Positions 1-9,599 are shown, counted from the stretch's first letter. The stretch: 26,538 nucleotides of DNA from JACKCP01 sp051744925 (GCA_051744925.1 JBNJDM010000029.1:1-26538); one strand, 5' to 3'. The notes: generated by a model from the sequence alone, not told the origin. Translations and numbers: made by a program.

Positions 1-692
1 AAATTATTAAATCTCTTGATTTCGATTTCAGCATTATAGACGGTTACAATATAATCCAGACAGCTACAGTAATGCGGGAGAGTGTATTTGATGATCTTGT
101 CAAAGATTTTCTTGCAAAAAATCCTGAATCTGTTGTTATAAATATAGGTGCAGGTCTTGATACCCGTTTTTTCAGACTGGATAATAAAAAGATTATATGG
201 TACGAGCTTGATCTGCCTGAAGTTATAAATGTAAGAAAAGAGATTTTCAGCGAGACTTCGAGATACAGGTTTATAAGTTCCTCCGCTTTTGATGAAAAGT
301 GGATGAAAAAAATTGAAAATAAAAACCTTCCGGTTCTTCTAATGGCTGAAGGTTTTCTTTTGTATTTTCCAAGGTATAAGGCAAAAAAACTTATACTTGA
401 TATGAAGCAGCATTTTCCCGGAGCTGATTTTCTTTTTGATGCCGTAACTCCTTTGCAGGCAGCTGTAAGTCCTTTGAATCCTGCTCTTGAATTTATCAAT
501 GTATGGTTTAAGTGGGGACTAAGCTGCACAGAAGAGCTTGCGTCATGGGACTGTGATATAAAAACAAAGGATGTGGTTTATTATTTTAATCCTTCTTTTG
601 AAAGGCTGGGATGGTACAGCTGGTATTGTATGCTTCCTTCTGTAAGATTCGGTTTTTACATAGTTTCATGCGCTCTTGGAAAAAAAGATTAG
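1..692 (+). CDS. Leucine carboxyl methyltransferase-family protein, 5' end cut off
   Basis: The reading frame is open from base 3, so the protein starts before the window; the ATG at 72 is internal to conserved sequence (the codons before it read ...NIIQTATV, and MRESVFDDLV is typical of the interior of this family). Visible motifs are the SAM-binding glycine loop INIGAGLDTRFFRLD, then YELDLPEVI, where the acidic residue would hold the ribose of SAM, and LLMAEGFLLYF and LFDAVTP further on. These match the PPM1/LCMT family (PF04072-like) of SAM-dependent O-methyltransferases. In bacteria this family mostly consists of enzymes of unknown or secondary-metabolic substrate, so a substrate cannot be named. 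The C-terminus (stop at 690-692) appears natural. It is followed by a 69-nt gap before ahbB, and no functional link to that gene is evident. Confidence 0.8.
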   Translation, partial: IIKSLDFDFSIIDGYNIIQTATVMRESVFDDLVKDFLAKNPESVVINIGAGLDTRFFRLDNKKIIWYELDLPEVINVRKEIFSETSRYRFISSSAFDEKWMKKIENKNLPVLLMAEGFLLYFPRYKAKKLILDMKQHFPGADFLFDAVTPLQAAVSPLNPALEFINVWFKWGLSCTEELASWDCDIKTKDVVYYFNPSFERLGWYSWYCMLPSVRFGFYIVSCALGKKD

Positions 693-761
693 CAAAAAAA
701 GTTATCTTATTATAATTTGAGTTTAAAATGATACTTTCAATTTTGGTGATATGGGAATTTT

Positions 762-1244
762 ATGCTTACAGAAACAGAAAAAAAAGTAGTAGCTCTTATT
801 CAGGGAGATATCCCGATAGAAAAAAAACCTTACAAAACTCTTGCTGATAAAGCAGGCATCAGTGAAGAGGAATTTATAACAGCTCTGAAAAATATTAAGG
901 AAAAAGGGATAATAAGAAGATTTGGTGCTACATTAAGACATCAGAAATCTGGTTATTCCACAAATGCCATGATTGCCTGGAATATTCCTGAAGATAAAAT
1001 TCATGAAACCGGAAAGCTTATGGCTGAATTTTCATTTGTTTCCCACTGCTACAGAAGAGATCCCCATCCTGAATGGCCTTTCAATTTATATACAATGGTT
1101 CATGCAAAAAGTTATGATGAATGTATGTCAAAAGTACAAGAGATGGCGGATAAATCTCAGGCTTCAGACTATGATATTTTATACAGTACAAAAGAGCTTA
1201 AAAAAACTTCAATGCAGTATTTCACAGATGAGCTGGAACAGTAA
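762..1244 (+). CDS. ahbB: Siroheme decarboxylase subunit AhbB-like (Lrp/AsnC fold)
   Basis: This 160-residue protein has an N-terminal winged helix-turn-helix (about residues 3-52) and an AsnC-type ligand domain, but carries the signatures of siroheme decarboxylase rather than a transcription factor: IRRFGATLRHQKSGY (51-65), SHCYRR (94-99) and WPFNLYTMVH (105-114). AhbA and AhbB together remove two acetate-side-chain carboxylates from siroheme to give 12,18-didecarboxysiroheme in the alternative heme pathway of sulfate reducers and archaea. The HCYRR...WPFNLYTMVH pattern fits AhbB better than AhbA, which as I recall has an HNY...YNVWF-type pattern. No ahbA, ahbC or ahbD is visible here, so the partner genes must lie elsewhere or upstream. 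The start is an ATG preceded by a modest purine stretch (TGGGAA). yfhM follows after 39 nt and could be on the same transcript, without obvious functional relation. Confidence 0.8.
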   Translation: MLTETEKKVVALIQGDIPIEKKPYKTLADKAGISEEEFITALKNIKEKGIIRRFGATLRHQKSGYSTNAMIAWNIPEDKIHETGKLMAEFSFVSHCYRRDPHPEWPFNLYTMVHAKSYDECMSKVQEMADKSQASDYDILYSTKELKKTSMQYFTDELEQ

Positions 1245-1283
1245 GCGGTTTTAAGTCTTTTATGAAAATACCGGAGGGAGAAA

Positions 1284-4200
1284 ATGAAAAGTTTACTGAA
1301 AATTATCAGGCAGATACTTGTTTTTTTTACCGGAAATTTTTCATGGACGCCGCCTCCGTGGTTTTCTTTTATAAAAAGATTTAAATTACAGTCTCCTTTT
1401 GTTTTCAGTTTTGTATCGATTGCAGTTGCTGTTTCTGCTGCAGCTGTTCTTGCAGGCTGCATTTATCTTTTTTCAGGTGATTCAGATTTACTAAAACCTC
1501 AGGTTACACCTCCAAAAATAACAAAACCTGGGCAATCACCCGGAGAACTTACTATAGGTTTTACTGTTAAAGATTCAGATATTAAAAAATTCAGGTCTGT
1601 TGCTGATCTTTCTCTGGCAGGAGAAAAAATTGATACAGGTGTTTCTCTTTTTCCTTCTCTTAAAGGTAAATGGGAATGGAAAGATGACAAAATTCTTGTG
1701 TTTTATCCGGAAGAAGACTGGCCTGCTGATAAAGAATTTAAAATAAGTTTTGATAAATCTGTTTTTGCTAAGAACATAAAGCTTGAATCTTACAAGGCAG
1801 AGTTTAAAACACCTGAATTTAAATCTGAAATAAAAGAATTTCGTTTTTATACAAATCCTGAAAACAGGAAAATACATAAAGGTGTTGCTTCATTAGAGTT
1901 TAATTATCCTGTTGATCCGAAATCTTTAAAAAATCTGGTTTCCCTTTCAATTGAAGATAAAAATATAGATTATGATGTTAAATTTGATGAGTTCAGAAGA
2001 AAGGCTTTTATACATTCAAAACCTCTTAAAATAGAGGCAAATAAAAAATATCTCAAACTTTTGGTTGATAAAGGTATTGCAACAACTGCAGGAGGAGCAG
2101 CTACAAAGGAAAAAAGCTCTGATACAGTTGTAATTCCATCAATGGAGAGTTTTTTTAAGATAAAAAGCCTTAATACAGATATAATACGAGACCAGGAAAA
2201 CAATCCTGTACAGTCCCTTGTTTTGTCTTTTACTGACCGTGTAGATCCGGAAGAACTAAAAGATAAAGTAAATATTTATCTCCTACCTGAGAAAAAAAAT
2301 AAAAGAAGGTGGAATTCACCTGCAGAAATAAATGACTCCCTGCTTCAAACCGCTGAAAAAGCTGAGTTTGAATTTGCAAGTACTGCCGGCAAAACTTCTG
2401 ATAGTCTTGGAATTATACTTGATCTGCCTGAAAACAGAGATATTTATATAAGTATAGATTCAGGTATTGAATCAGAGTCAGGATTTTATCTGACAAAAAA
2501 ATTTGATGATGTTGTAAGAATTCCGTCTTATCCAAAAGAACTTGAAATAGTCGGAAGCGGAGGAATACTTTCATTGTCCGGGAGCAGAAAGCTTTCCTTT
2601 AAAACAAGGGGACTTAAAGCTGTTAAGGTAGAGGTTTCAAGGCTTCTTGAAAATCAGGTGCAGCATCTTATAAGTCAGGGAAGAGGTGATCTTAATCAGT
2701 TAAGGTTTCCAGGATACTATTTCAGCAAAGACAGTATTTCAGAAAAGTTTGAAAAAATTATACCTCTCAATCTTAACAATCCCAAAGAGGCTGTTTATTC
2801 GAGTTTTGATCTTTCGCAATATCTGAACCGCAACGGAAAAACTCCGGGGTTCTTTTTTGTGGATGCAAAAGGATGGAATCCTGAAAAAAAACGATATGTT
2901 AATGTCTCTGACAACAGATCGGTACTTGTTACAGATCTTTTACTCCTTGTAAAAAAGAATGCAGATGATTCAAGGGATGTTTTTGTTCATTCAGTTTCCA
3001 GCGGAGAGCCTGTAAAAGGAGCTGAGGTTTTTCTTTTAGGGAAGAACGGACTAAGTGTTTTAAAGGCATCTTCAGATAAAGACGGTCATGTTTTTTTTAA
3101 AAACACAAACGATTTCAGAAATGAAAAAGAGCCTGTAGCCTGTGTTGCAAAGTCAGGAAAGGATATATCGTTTATTGAGCTTGGGAAAAGAAGCAGAGAG
3201 CTTAATGTTTCATCATTTGATACAGGCGGGGTAAGAAGCAGATATTTTAATTCTGACAAAATTGACGGCTTCCTTTTTTCCGACAGAGGGATATACAGAC
3301 CCGGAGAAAAGTTTAACATAGGCGCAGTTATAAGACATAAAAAACTTAAGGTTCCTCAGGGAATTCCTCTTGAGTATGCAGTTTATGATGCCAGAGGAAA
3401 TGAAAGGTTAAAGAAAAGGGTTAAAGTTCCTGCGTCAGGGTTTTTTGATATTTCATACAAAACCGAACTGACAGATCCTACAGGAAACTGGACATGCAGA
3501 ATTTATCTTGTTTCTGAAAAAGGATACAGGACAGCTTCAATAGGAAGTGAAACAGTAAAAATTGAAACATTTCAGCCTGACAGGCTTAAAATAAAAAGCA
3601 GACTTTCAGAATCTGAAAAAGGCTGGATTAATCCAAAAGATTTAAGTGCAGATGTAACTCTTTTAAATCTTTTCGGGTCTCCTGCACAAAAACGGAAAGT
3701 AACAGCAAAGCTTAATCTGAAACCTTCGGGATTTTATTTTTCAGAGTTTGAAAATTACAAATTTACAGATCCTTATTATTCTCCTGACAGGAATCTAAAG
3801 TCAGTAGAGAAAAGACTTGAAAATTCTTTAACAGACGAAAACGGGAAAGCATCATTTAATCTTGATCTTGATTCATATGAAAAAGGTACATACAGCTTAA
3901 GACTTGAAATTCAGGGATATGAAAAAGGAGAAGGAAGAAGCGTTTCTGCTGTTAACAAAGCCCTTGTATCACCTCTTGATACTTTAATAGGCTATAAATC
4001 CGGTTCTGATCTTTCGTATCTTAAAAAAGATTCTGAACATAAAATAGATCTTATAGCTGTTGATAAATCACTTCAAAAAAGATCAAAGAAAAATCTTACA
4101 CTTAAATTAAAAGAGATCCGTGAGGCAGTTGCACTTGTTAAGAAAAATGACGGAACCTATACTTATAATTCAGTAAAAAAAGAAAATCTTAAAAAAGAAA

Positions 4201-6956
4201 AAGCCTTTGATATTCCGGCAAAAGGAAAAGTGATTGTCCCTGAAACAGAAAATTCAGGAGAGTATGCTTTTGAAATTTATGAAGATGATGATGTTCTTGT
4301 TTCAAGGATAGAATACTTTGTTGCAGGAGCTTCAAATGAAGCAGGACTTGCAAATAAGAATTCTGAAATAAAACTTAATCTTGATAACAAAGATGTAAAA
4401 GCAGGCGGATATATTGAAGCTGACATAAAAGTACCGTATAAAGGCTCCGGACTTATTTCCATAGAATCTGACAAAGTTCATGCATACAAGTGGTTTAAAA
4501 CAGATGCTTCAGGAACAGTCGAAAAAATAAAAGTACCCGAAAATCTTGAAGGGAACGCTTATTTTTCTGTTTCTATGGTAAGGGCTTTTGATGATCCCTC
4601 AGTTTTTCAGACCCCTTTTACATATGCTGTTGAACCTTTTAATATAGACAGATCAGGCAGAACTCTTAAACCTGAAATATCAGTTCCTGAAAAAGTAAAA
4701 CCGGGAGATAGCCTTAAAATAGGGTACTTAACACCGAAAAAAGCAAAGATTGCTCTTTTTGCAGCTGATGAAGGAATTCTTCAGGTTGCTGATTATAAAA
4801 CACCAAAACCGCTTGATCATTTTTTCAGAAAAAAAGCACTTGAGGTAAATACATATCAGATTGCAGATCTTATTATTCCTGATTATGAAATACTTAAGAA
4901 AAGACTTGCACCAGGAGGAGGTTTAAGATACGCCCAGTCGTCAAAACTTCTGGCTGCAAACCTTAATCCTTTTCAGCGGGCAATAAATGATCCTGCAGTT
5001 AAATGGTTTGGAATTCTTGATTCTGGTAAAGAAGAAAAGACTGTTAGCTGGACTGTACCTGACACTTTCAACGGAAATATAAAGATTATGGCTGTAGCCG
5101 CAGATGAAAATTCCATGGGCTCAGCTTCAGAAGATGTTCTGATAAGAGGTCCGTTTGTTATTACACCTTCACTTCCCAAAGCAGTTACATTTAAAGATGA
5201 ATTTATAATAAGTGTAAATACAACCAACCTTATAGAAGAATCCGGTAAGAATCTTCCTGTTTCAGTAACTGTTGAAGCAGATTCAGGGGTAAGCATAAAA
5301 GGTGAAAAAACAAAAACAATCAGTATTGATGAAAATGGTGAAACTTCAGTCGATTTTACTGTTTCTGCCAAAAATACCCCGGGAAATGTCGGTTTCAGGT
5401 TTTATGCAAGATCAGGAGATAAAACTTCAAAAACATCGTCTTCTCTAAGTGTCAGACCTCCGTCTTCCTACAGGACAACTCTTGAATCAGGAATTTCAAA
5501 AAAAGATGAAAAGACTTTAAAATTAAACAGAATCCTTTTAAGCGATTTTGCAGATCAGTCTGCATCAGCATCAAAATCCCCGCTTATTTTTATAAACAGT
5601 CTCTATTCCTGGCTTGATGAGTTTCCCCACGGATGCACAGAACAGATAATAAGCAAGGCTTTTCCTGTTACAGCTTTTGCCGGAATCAGCGGCTACATGG
5701 AAAAGTTCGGCAAAAAAGCACAAACAAACATTGAAAAAGCTTTTAATGCTTTAAGACAAAGACAGACATCATCAGGAGGTTTTGCTCTTTGGCCCGGCGG
5801 GAATGTTCATGATTTTTCATCCTTGTATTCATTCCATTTTTTGATGGATGCAGGTGAGGCAGGATTTGAAATTCCTGGTGATCTTTTCAGAAGAAGCATT
5901 TCATGGCTTAATAATAAAGCTTCTGACAGAAAAGAAGATATTTATTCCATAAGAATAAGAAGTTATGCTGTTTATCTTCTTACAAGGGCAGGGCAGAGAA
6001 CATCAAATCACATTGCTGATATAGAAGAGATTCTTGAAGCAAAGGATTACAAGGATGATATAGCAGAAGTATTTCTTGCAGGAGCTTACAAGCTTTTAAA
6101 AGATGATTATTCAGCAGATAAAAAAATAAAAACATACATACTTGAAAATAGTCCTGAAGAAGGCAGAGTCTGGTTTGCAGACAATGTTGCAGATTCTTTA
6201 TATATTTATATTCTTGGCAAACATTTTCCGGATGAGCTGAAAAAATTAAGCTCAGATAAAGTAAATGAAATATTAAAGCCTTTGTTTGAAGGAAATTTTA
6301 ATACACTTTCCTCTTCATTTACAATTCTTGCACTTGGAGCATGGACAGATTCCCAGGGAAAAATATCAGATGAAAGCTTTTCCTTTGAATTTGCATCTGA
6401 AAACCGATCTTTTCAAAAAGCGCAAACAAAGGAATCTGTTTTTCCACAGGCAGAAATACCTTTAAATTCAGAAAAGGTAAAAATCAAGGGGAACTCTCCA
6501 TGGTTTTATTCTCTTGTTCAGAGCGGATATGACAAAACCCCTTCTGAAAAAGCTGTTTCAAATAAAATCGAGGTTATAAGAAAATTTGAGACACCTGAGG
6601 GAGAAGAAGCTGAAGAAATAAAGCCAGGCGATGATATTGTTGTAATACTTAAAATCAGAACCCTTACAGGTAAAACAGAAAGAAATATTGCAGTTACAGA
6701 TCTTTTTGCAGGAGGTTTTTATCCTGATACAGAAAGCATAAGAAAAAATCAGAAAAACAGAAAAATCGATTACATTGATATAAGAGAAGACAGAGCTGTT
6801 TTTTACTCTTCATTTTCTCCTGAAGTAACAACAATTAAATACACAGCAAGAGCTTCAGCAAAAGGTGAGTTTATTCTTCCTTCTGTTCAGGCTGAGTCTT
6901 TGTATGATCCAGGGCTTAGTGCTGTAACAGGTATAAGTAAAATATCTGTGAAATAA
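1284..6956 (+). CDS. yfhM: Bacterial alpha-2-macroglobulin (YfhM-like protease trap)
   Basis: At 1890 residues this is a large type I bacterial alpha-2-macroglobulin, somewhat longer than the roughly 1650-residue E. coli YfhM. It should sit on the periplasmic face of the inner membrane, trapping proteases that breach the outer membrane. Residues 37-63 form one hydrophobic segment ending in LAGC (C59), followed by still-hydrophobic IYLF. It may be a lipobox or a plain membrane anchor, and about 36 residues including WTPPPW precede it. A macroglobulin domain with DRGIYRPGE begins near 667. FGILDSG...WTVPDTFNG lies ahead of the thioester domain, and the thioester motif CTEQ is intact (C1451-Q1454), so covalent capture is predicted. 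The ATG has a strong GGAGGG ribosome site at 1272-1277. A clear intrinsic terminator follows, and pbpC comes next, the classic partner. Confident in family and class; the exact membrane topology is uncertain. Confidence 0.93.
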   Translation: MKSLLKIIRQILVFFTGNFSWTPPPWFSFIKRFKLQSPFVFSFVSIAVAVSAAAVLAGCIYLFSGDSDLLKPQVTPPKITKPGQSPGELTIGFTVKDSDIKKFRSVADLSLAGEKIDTGVSLFPSLKGKWEWKDDKILVFYPEEDWPADKEFKISFDKSVFAKNIKLESYKAEFKTPEFKSEIKEFRFYTNPENRKIHKGVASLEFNYPVDPKSLKNLVSLSIEDKNIDYDVKFDEFRRKAFIHSKPLKIEANKKYLKLLVDKGIATTAGGAATKEKSSDTVVIPSMESFFKIKSLNTDIIRDQENNPVQSLVLSFTDRVDPEELKDKVNIYLLPEKKNKRRWNSPAEINDSLLQTAEKAEFEFASTAGKTSDSLGIILDLPENRDIYISIDSGIESESGFYLTKKFDDVVRIPSYPKELEIVGSGGILSLSGSRKLSFKTRGLKAVKVEVSRLLENQVQHLISQGRGDLNQLRFPGYYFSKDSISEKFEKIIPLNLNNPKEAVYSSFDLSQYLNRNGKTPGFFFVDAKGWNPEKKRYVNVSDNRSVLVTDLLLLVKKNADDSRDVFVHSVSSGEPVKGAEVFLLGKNGLSVLKASSDKDGHVFFKNTNDFRNEKEPVACVAKSGKDISFIELGKRSRELNVSSFDTGGVRSRYFNSDKIDGFLFSDRGIYRPGEKFNIGAVIRHKKLKVPQGIPLEYAVYDARGNERLKKRVKVPASGFFDISYKTELTDPTGNWTCRIYLVSEKGYRTASIGSETVKIETFQPDRLKIKSRLSESEKGWINPKDLSADVTLLNLFGSPAQKRKVTAKLNLKPSGFYFSEFENYKFTDPYYSPDRNLKSVEKRLENSLTDENGKASFNLDLDSYEKGTYSLRLEIQGYEKGEGRSVSAVNKALVSPLDTLIGYKSGSDLSYLKKDSEHKIDLIAVDKSLQKRSKKNLTLKLKEIREAVALVKKNDGTYTYNSVKKENLKKEKAFDIPAKGKVIVPETENSGEYAFEIYEDDDVLVSRIEYFVAGASNEAGLANKNSEIKLNLDNKDVKAGGYIEADIKVPYKGSGLISIESDKVHAYKWFKTDASGTVEKIKVPENLEGNAYFSVSMVRAFDDPSVFQTPFTYAVEPFNIDRSGRTLKPEISVPEKVKPGDSLKIGYLTPKKAKIALFAADEGILQVADYKTPKPLDHFFRKKALEVNTYQIADLIIPDYEILKKRLAPGGGLRYAQSSKLLAANLNPFQRAINDPAVKWFGILDSGKEEKTVSWTVPDTFNGNIKIMAVAADENSMGSASEDVLIRGPFVITPSLPKAVTFKDEFIISVNTTNLIEESGKNLPVSVTVEADSGVSIKGEKTKTISIDENGETSVDFTVSAKNTPGNVGFRFYARSGDKTSKTSSSLSVRPPSSYRTTLESGISKKDEKTLKLNRILLSDFADQSASASKSPLIFINSLYSWLDEFPHGCTEQIISKAFPVTAFAGISGYMEKFGKKAQTNIEKAFNALRQRQTSSGGFALWPGGNVHDFSSLYSFHFLMDAGEAGFEIPGDLFRRSISWLNNKASDRKEDIYSIRIRSYAVYLLTRAGQRTSNHIADIEEILEAKDYKDDIAEVFLAGAYKLLKDDYSADKKIKTYILENSPEEGRVWFADNVADSLYIYILGKHFPDELKKLSSDKVNEILKPLFEGNFNTLSSSFTILALGAWTDSQGKISDESFSFEFASENRSFQKAQTKESVFPQAEIPLNSEKVKIKGNSPWFYSLVQSGYDKTPSEKAVSNKIEVIRKFETPEGEEAEEIKPGDDIVVILKIRTLTGKTERNIAVTDLFAGGFYPDTESIRKNQKNRKIDYIDIREDRAVFYSSFSPEVTTIKYTARASAKGEFILPSVQAESLYDPGLSAVTGISKISVK

Positions 6957-6980
6957 GAAAAATTAAAAGTTTTATCATAA

Positions 6981-7009
6981 GGCGGAAGCAAATTTATTTC
7001 CGCCTTTTT
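6981..7009 (+). terminator. Intrinsic terminator after yfhM
   Basis: GGCGGAA (6981-6987) pairs perfectly with TTCCGCC (6998-7004) across a 10-nt loop, followed at once by five T residues. It lies 25 nt after the yfhM stop and 31 nt before pbpC, so pbpC expression must come from read-through or from its own promoter in a very short space. Confidence 0.85.
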
Positions 7010-7039
7010 AATAATCAAAAAGTCATGGCGGCAGAATAA

Positions 7040-9355
7040 GTGAGAAAAGGATTTGTTGCAGTTTTTTTTGTTTTATTTCTTTTTTTGTTTTTATGGTTTT
7101 TTATACCCGATCCCGGGCTTTATCCTGCAAAAACATGGTCAAAATCTTATGTCTCTGATTCAGGAAAACTTTTAAGACTCACACTTTCTGATGACGACAG
7201 ATACAGGCTTTATCTTCCCCTTGAAAAAATATCTGATCATCTTCAGAAAGTATCTGTTTTTTATGAAGACAGGCATTTTTATATTCACCCCGGATTTAAT
7301 CCTTTCTCCCTTGCAAGAGGGTTTATTGATACTTTTATCCTTAAAAAAAGGGCTGTGGGCGGTTCAACAATTACCATGCAGACTGCAAGAATACGATTTG
7401 ACATCGATTCTTCTTCTGTTTACGGCAAAATAGTGCAGATTTTACGTGCTGTTCAGATAGAAAGACATTATACAAAAAAAAAGATACTTGAAGCATATTT
7501 AAATCTTGTACCTTACGGAGGAAATATTGAAGGTGCAGGTGCTGCTGCAAGAATTTATTTTCATAAACCTGCTTCAAAGCTTAATCTTTCTGAAGCCCTG
7601 GCATTATCCGTAATACCTCAGAATCCTTCCAAAAGATATCCCGGAAACCAAAAAGGTGAAAAAGAGCTTGAATCAGCAAGGAAAAGACTTATAAATCTTT
7701 GGAATAAAGAAAATAAAAATGAGCAGATAAAAAGAAGAAACACTCTTTTGCTTAATTTTTACAAACCAGGCGACCTTCCTTATAAAGCCCCCCATTTTGT
7801 TGATCTTCTTGAAGCAGAAAAAAATTTTTCTTTACAAAGCACCATAGAAACAACCCTTGATGAAGATCTTCAAAATCTGATTGAAAAAAGAGTAGATTCT
7901 TATATTGAAAGAAAAAAAAGAAACGGAATTTTAAATGCATCGGTTTTTCTTGCAGATTATAAATCAATGGAAGTAAAAGCAATGGCAGGTTCTGCAAAGT
8001 ATTTTAATGACAGGATAGAAGGTCAGGTAAACGGATGTACTGCAAAAAGATCTCCGGGGTCTGCTCTTAAGCCTTTTGTTTATGCCCTTGGTGTTGATCA
8101 GGGACTTATTCATTCGCACACTCTTTTAAAAGATTCTCCTTTTTCTTTTTCAGGATTTACTCCTGAAAACTATGACAAAAAATTTGAAGGCCCTCTTTTT
8201 GCAAAAGATGCTTTAATAAAAAGCAGAAATCTTCCTGCTGTAAAGCTTGCAGCAGAAATTGAAAACCCGGATCTTTACGATTTTTTAAAAAAAGGTGGGG
8301 TAACAGATCTTAGGAAAAAATCTTTTTACGGGCTTTCTCTTGTTCTGGGTGGTGGTGAAATAACTATGACAGAGCTTGCCAAGCTTTATTCAGTCTTTGG
8401 AAATTACGGAATATTAAAAAAATTTAAATATATTAAAAACCAAAATCCGGTTTATGAAGAAAAAAGGCTTTTATCAGGTGACTCATGCTTTATTATAAAC
8501 TCAATTCTTGCAAAGAATCCTCCGCCGGGGGGAAAATATTATAAAAGGAAAAAAGATATTCCTGTGTCATGGAAAACAGGAACTTCATATGGTTTCAGAG
8601 ATGGCTGGGCTGCAGGAATTTTCGGAGATTATGTCTTGTGCGTATGGGTAGGAAATTTTAACGGCGAAGGAAACCCCGCATTTACAGGGAGAAACGGTGC
8701 AGGCCCGCTTTTTTTTGATATAGCCAGGCTTGTAAAAGAGTATAAAAAAAGTATGAAAAGCCATATTAATGAAACAAAAGCTCTAAATGTAAAAAAGGTT
8801 GATGTCTGTTCCAAATCAGGGAATCTTCCGGGGAAGTATACGCCCAAAACTGTTAAAGCATGGTTTATTCCGGGTGTTTCACCTATTAGTGTATCTTCGC
8901 TCCACAGGCCTGTTCTTATTGATAAAAAAACAGGGAAAAGAGCATGCAGCCATGATCCTGAATCGACCAGAAAAGAGATTTTTGAGTTCTGGCCTACAGA
9001 CATGAAAAAGCTTTTTGAAAAAGGCGGAATATATATAAAATCACCACCTGAGTATAAAGATGAATGCCTTGACCGTACCTTTACCGATTCAGGTATTCAT
9101 CCTCTTATCAGTTCACCTTCAGAAGGAATAAAATATGTTATTACCTCAAAAGATTTTAAAATACCTTTTAAGGCTTCCGCAGAATCGGGTGTAAAAAATA
9201 TCTACTGGTTTGCTGATTCAGTATTTGAAGGGAAATCTGTTCCTGGTGAAGTTTTTTTATGGAATGCCAAACCAGGAAACTTTGTTATAAGAGCTTCAGA
9301 TGATTCCGGCAGAACAGATAGTGTAAAAATAGAAGTTGTTTATGAAGGTGAATGA
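7040..9355 (+). CDS. pbpC: Penicillin-binding protein 1C (transglycosylase/transpeptidase)
   Basis: A bifunctional class A PBP of 771 residues, nearly the same size as E. coli PbpC. Order: cytoplasmic start and single membrane anchor (about 5-22); GT51 glycosyltransferase with EDRHFYIHPG (catalytic E76) and GGSTITMQ (107-114); transpeptidase with SALK (nucleophile S341, K344), SRN (395-397) and KTG (512-514); and a C-terminal BiPBP_C domain of about 90 residues. It would polymerise lipid II glycan in the periplasm; E. coli PbpC has poorly detectable transpeptidase activity, yet all three active-site motifs are intact here. The start is GTG, with an in-frame TAA directly before it (7037-7039), so no longer form is possible and the membrane anchor requires this start. 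The ribosome site is weak. Adjacency to yfhM supports a joint role in cell-wall defence and repair. Confidence 0.95.
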   Translation: MRKGFVAVFFVLFLFLFLWFFIPDPGLYPAKTWSKSYVSDSGKLLRLTLSDDDRYRLYLPLEKISDHLQKVSVFYEDRHFYIHPGFNPFSLARGFIDTFILKKRAVGGSTITMQTARIRFDIDSSSVYGKIVQILRAVQIERHYTKKKILEAYLNLVPYGGNIEGAGAAARIYFHKPASKLNLSEALALSVIPQNPSKRYPGNQKGEKELESARKRLINLWNKENKNEQIKRRNTLLLNFYKPGDLPYKAPHFVDLLEAEKNFSLQSTIETTLDEDLQNLIEKRVDSYIERKKRNGILNASVFLADYKSMEVKAMAGSAKYFNDRIEGQVNGCTAKRSPGSALKPFVYALGVDQGLIHSHTLLKDSPFSFSGFTPENYDKKFEGPLFAKDALIKSRNLPAVKLAAEIENPDLYDFLKKGGVTDLRKKSFYGLSLVLGGGEITMTELAKLYSVFGNYGILKKFKYIKNQNPVYEEKRLLSGDSCFIINSILAKNPPPGGKYYKRKKDIPVSWKTGTSYGFRDGWAAGIFGDYVLCVWVGNFNGEGNPAFTGRNGAGPLFFDIARLVKEYKKSMKSHINETKALNVKKVDVCSKSGNLPGKYTPKTVKAWFIPGVSPISVSSLHRPVLIDKKTGKRACSHDPESTRKEIFEFWPTDMKKLFEKGGIYIKSPPEYKDECLDRTFTDSGIHPLISSPSEGIKYVITSKDFKIPFKASAESGVKNIYWFADSVFEGKSVPGEVFLWNAKPGNFVIRASDDSGRTDSVKIEVVYEGE

Positions 9356-9386
9356 TAAAGTTTAATTTATTTCAGATGGTTAAGTT

Positions 9387-9411
9387 ACTTATTTACAATT
9401 TGTTAATAAGT
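9387..9411. promoter_or_regulatory. AT-rich near-palindrome after pbpC
   Basis: ACTTATTTACAA and TTGTTAATAAGT flank a single T and match as an inverted repeat at 11 of 12 positions. It begins 32 nt after the pbpC stop and runs into four T residues, so it may be a weak terminator or a protein-binding dyad. Its centre, TTACAA-T-TTGT, resembles the dyads upstream of glnD. In DNA this AT-rich, chance is a real alternative. Confidence 0.35.
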
Positions 9412-9599
9412 TTTGAACATAAGCAGGCAATATAAAAATAAAAAAAGTTTCAAAAAAATTATATTTTAACCGATACAAAAAATCTGTTTTGAAGTTTTTC
9501 AAATGATAATACACTGTTTTATATTTTAAAAAATGAACAGATCAATTTGGATTGGACTTTTTTTTTGTCCTGATGATACTTTATTAAATAGTAATTGAC

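Noticed and set aside
44..529. Long antisense open frame opposite the methyltransferase
   Set aside because: It mirrors a clearly conserved coding sequence on the plus strand, has no recognisable motif and runs off no plausible ribosome site.
4973..5371. 132-residue antisense open frame inside yfhM
   Set aside because: Serine- and valine-rich product of the complementary strand of a well-conserved macroglobulin domain; no family features.
8629..9003. 124-residue antisense open frame inside pbpC
   Set aside because: It lies opposite the end of the transpeptidase domain and the following linker; no ribosome site or family resemblance.
9545..9575. GGAC, nine T residues, GTCC as a terminator or regulatory hairpin
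   Set aside because: Only four base pairs; too weak to support any call.
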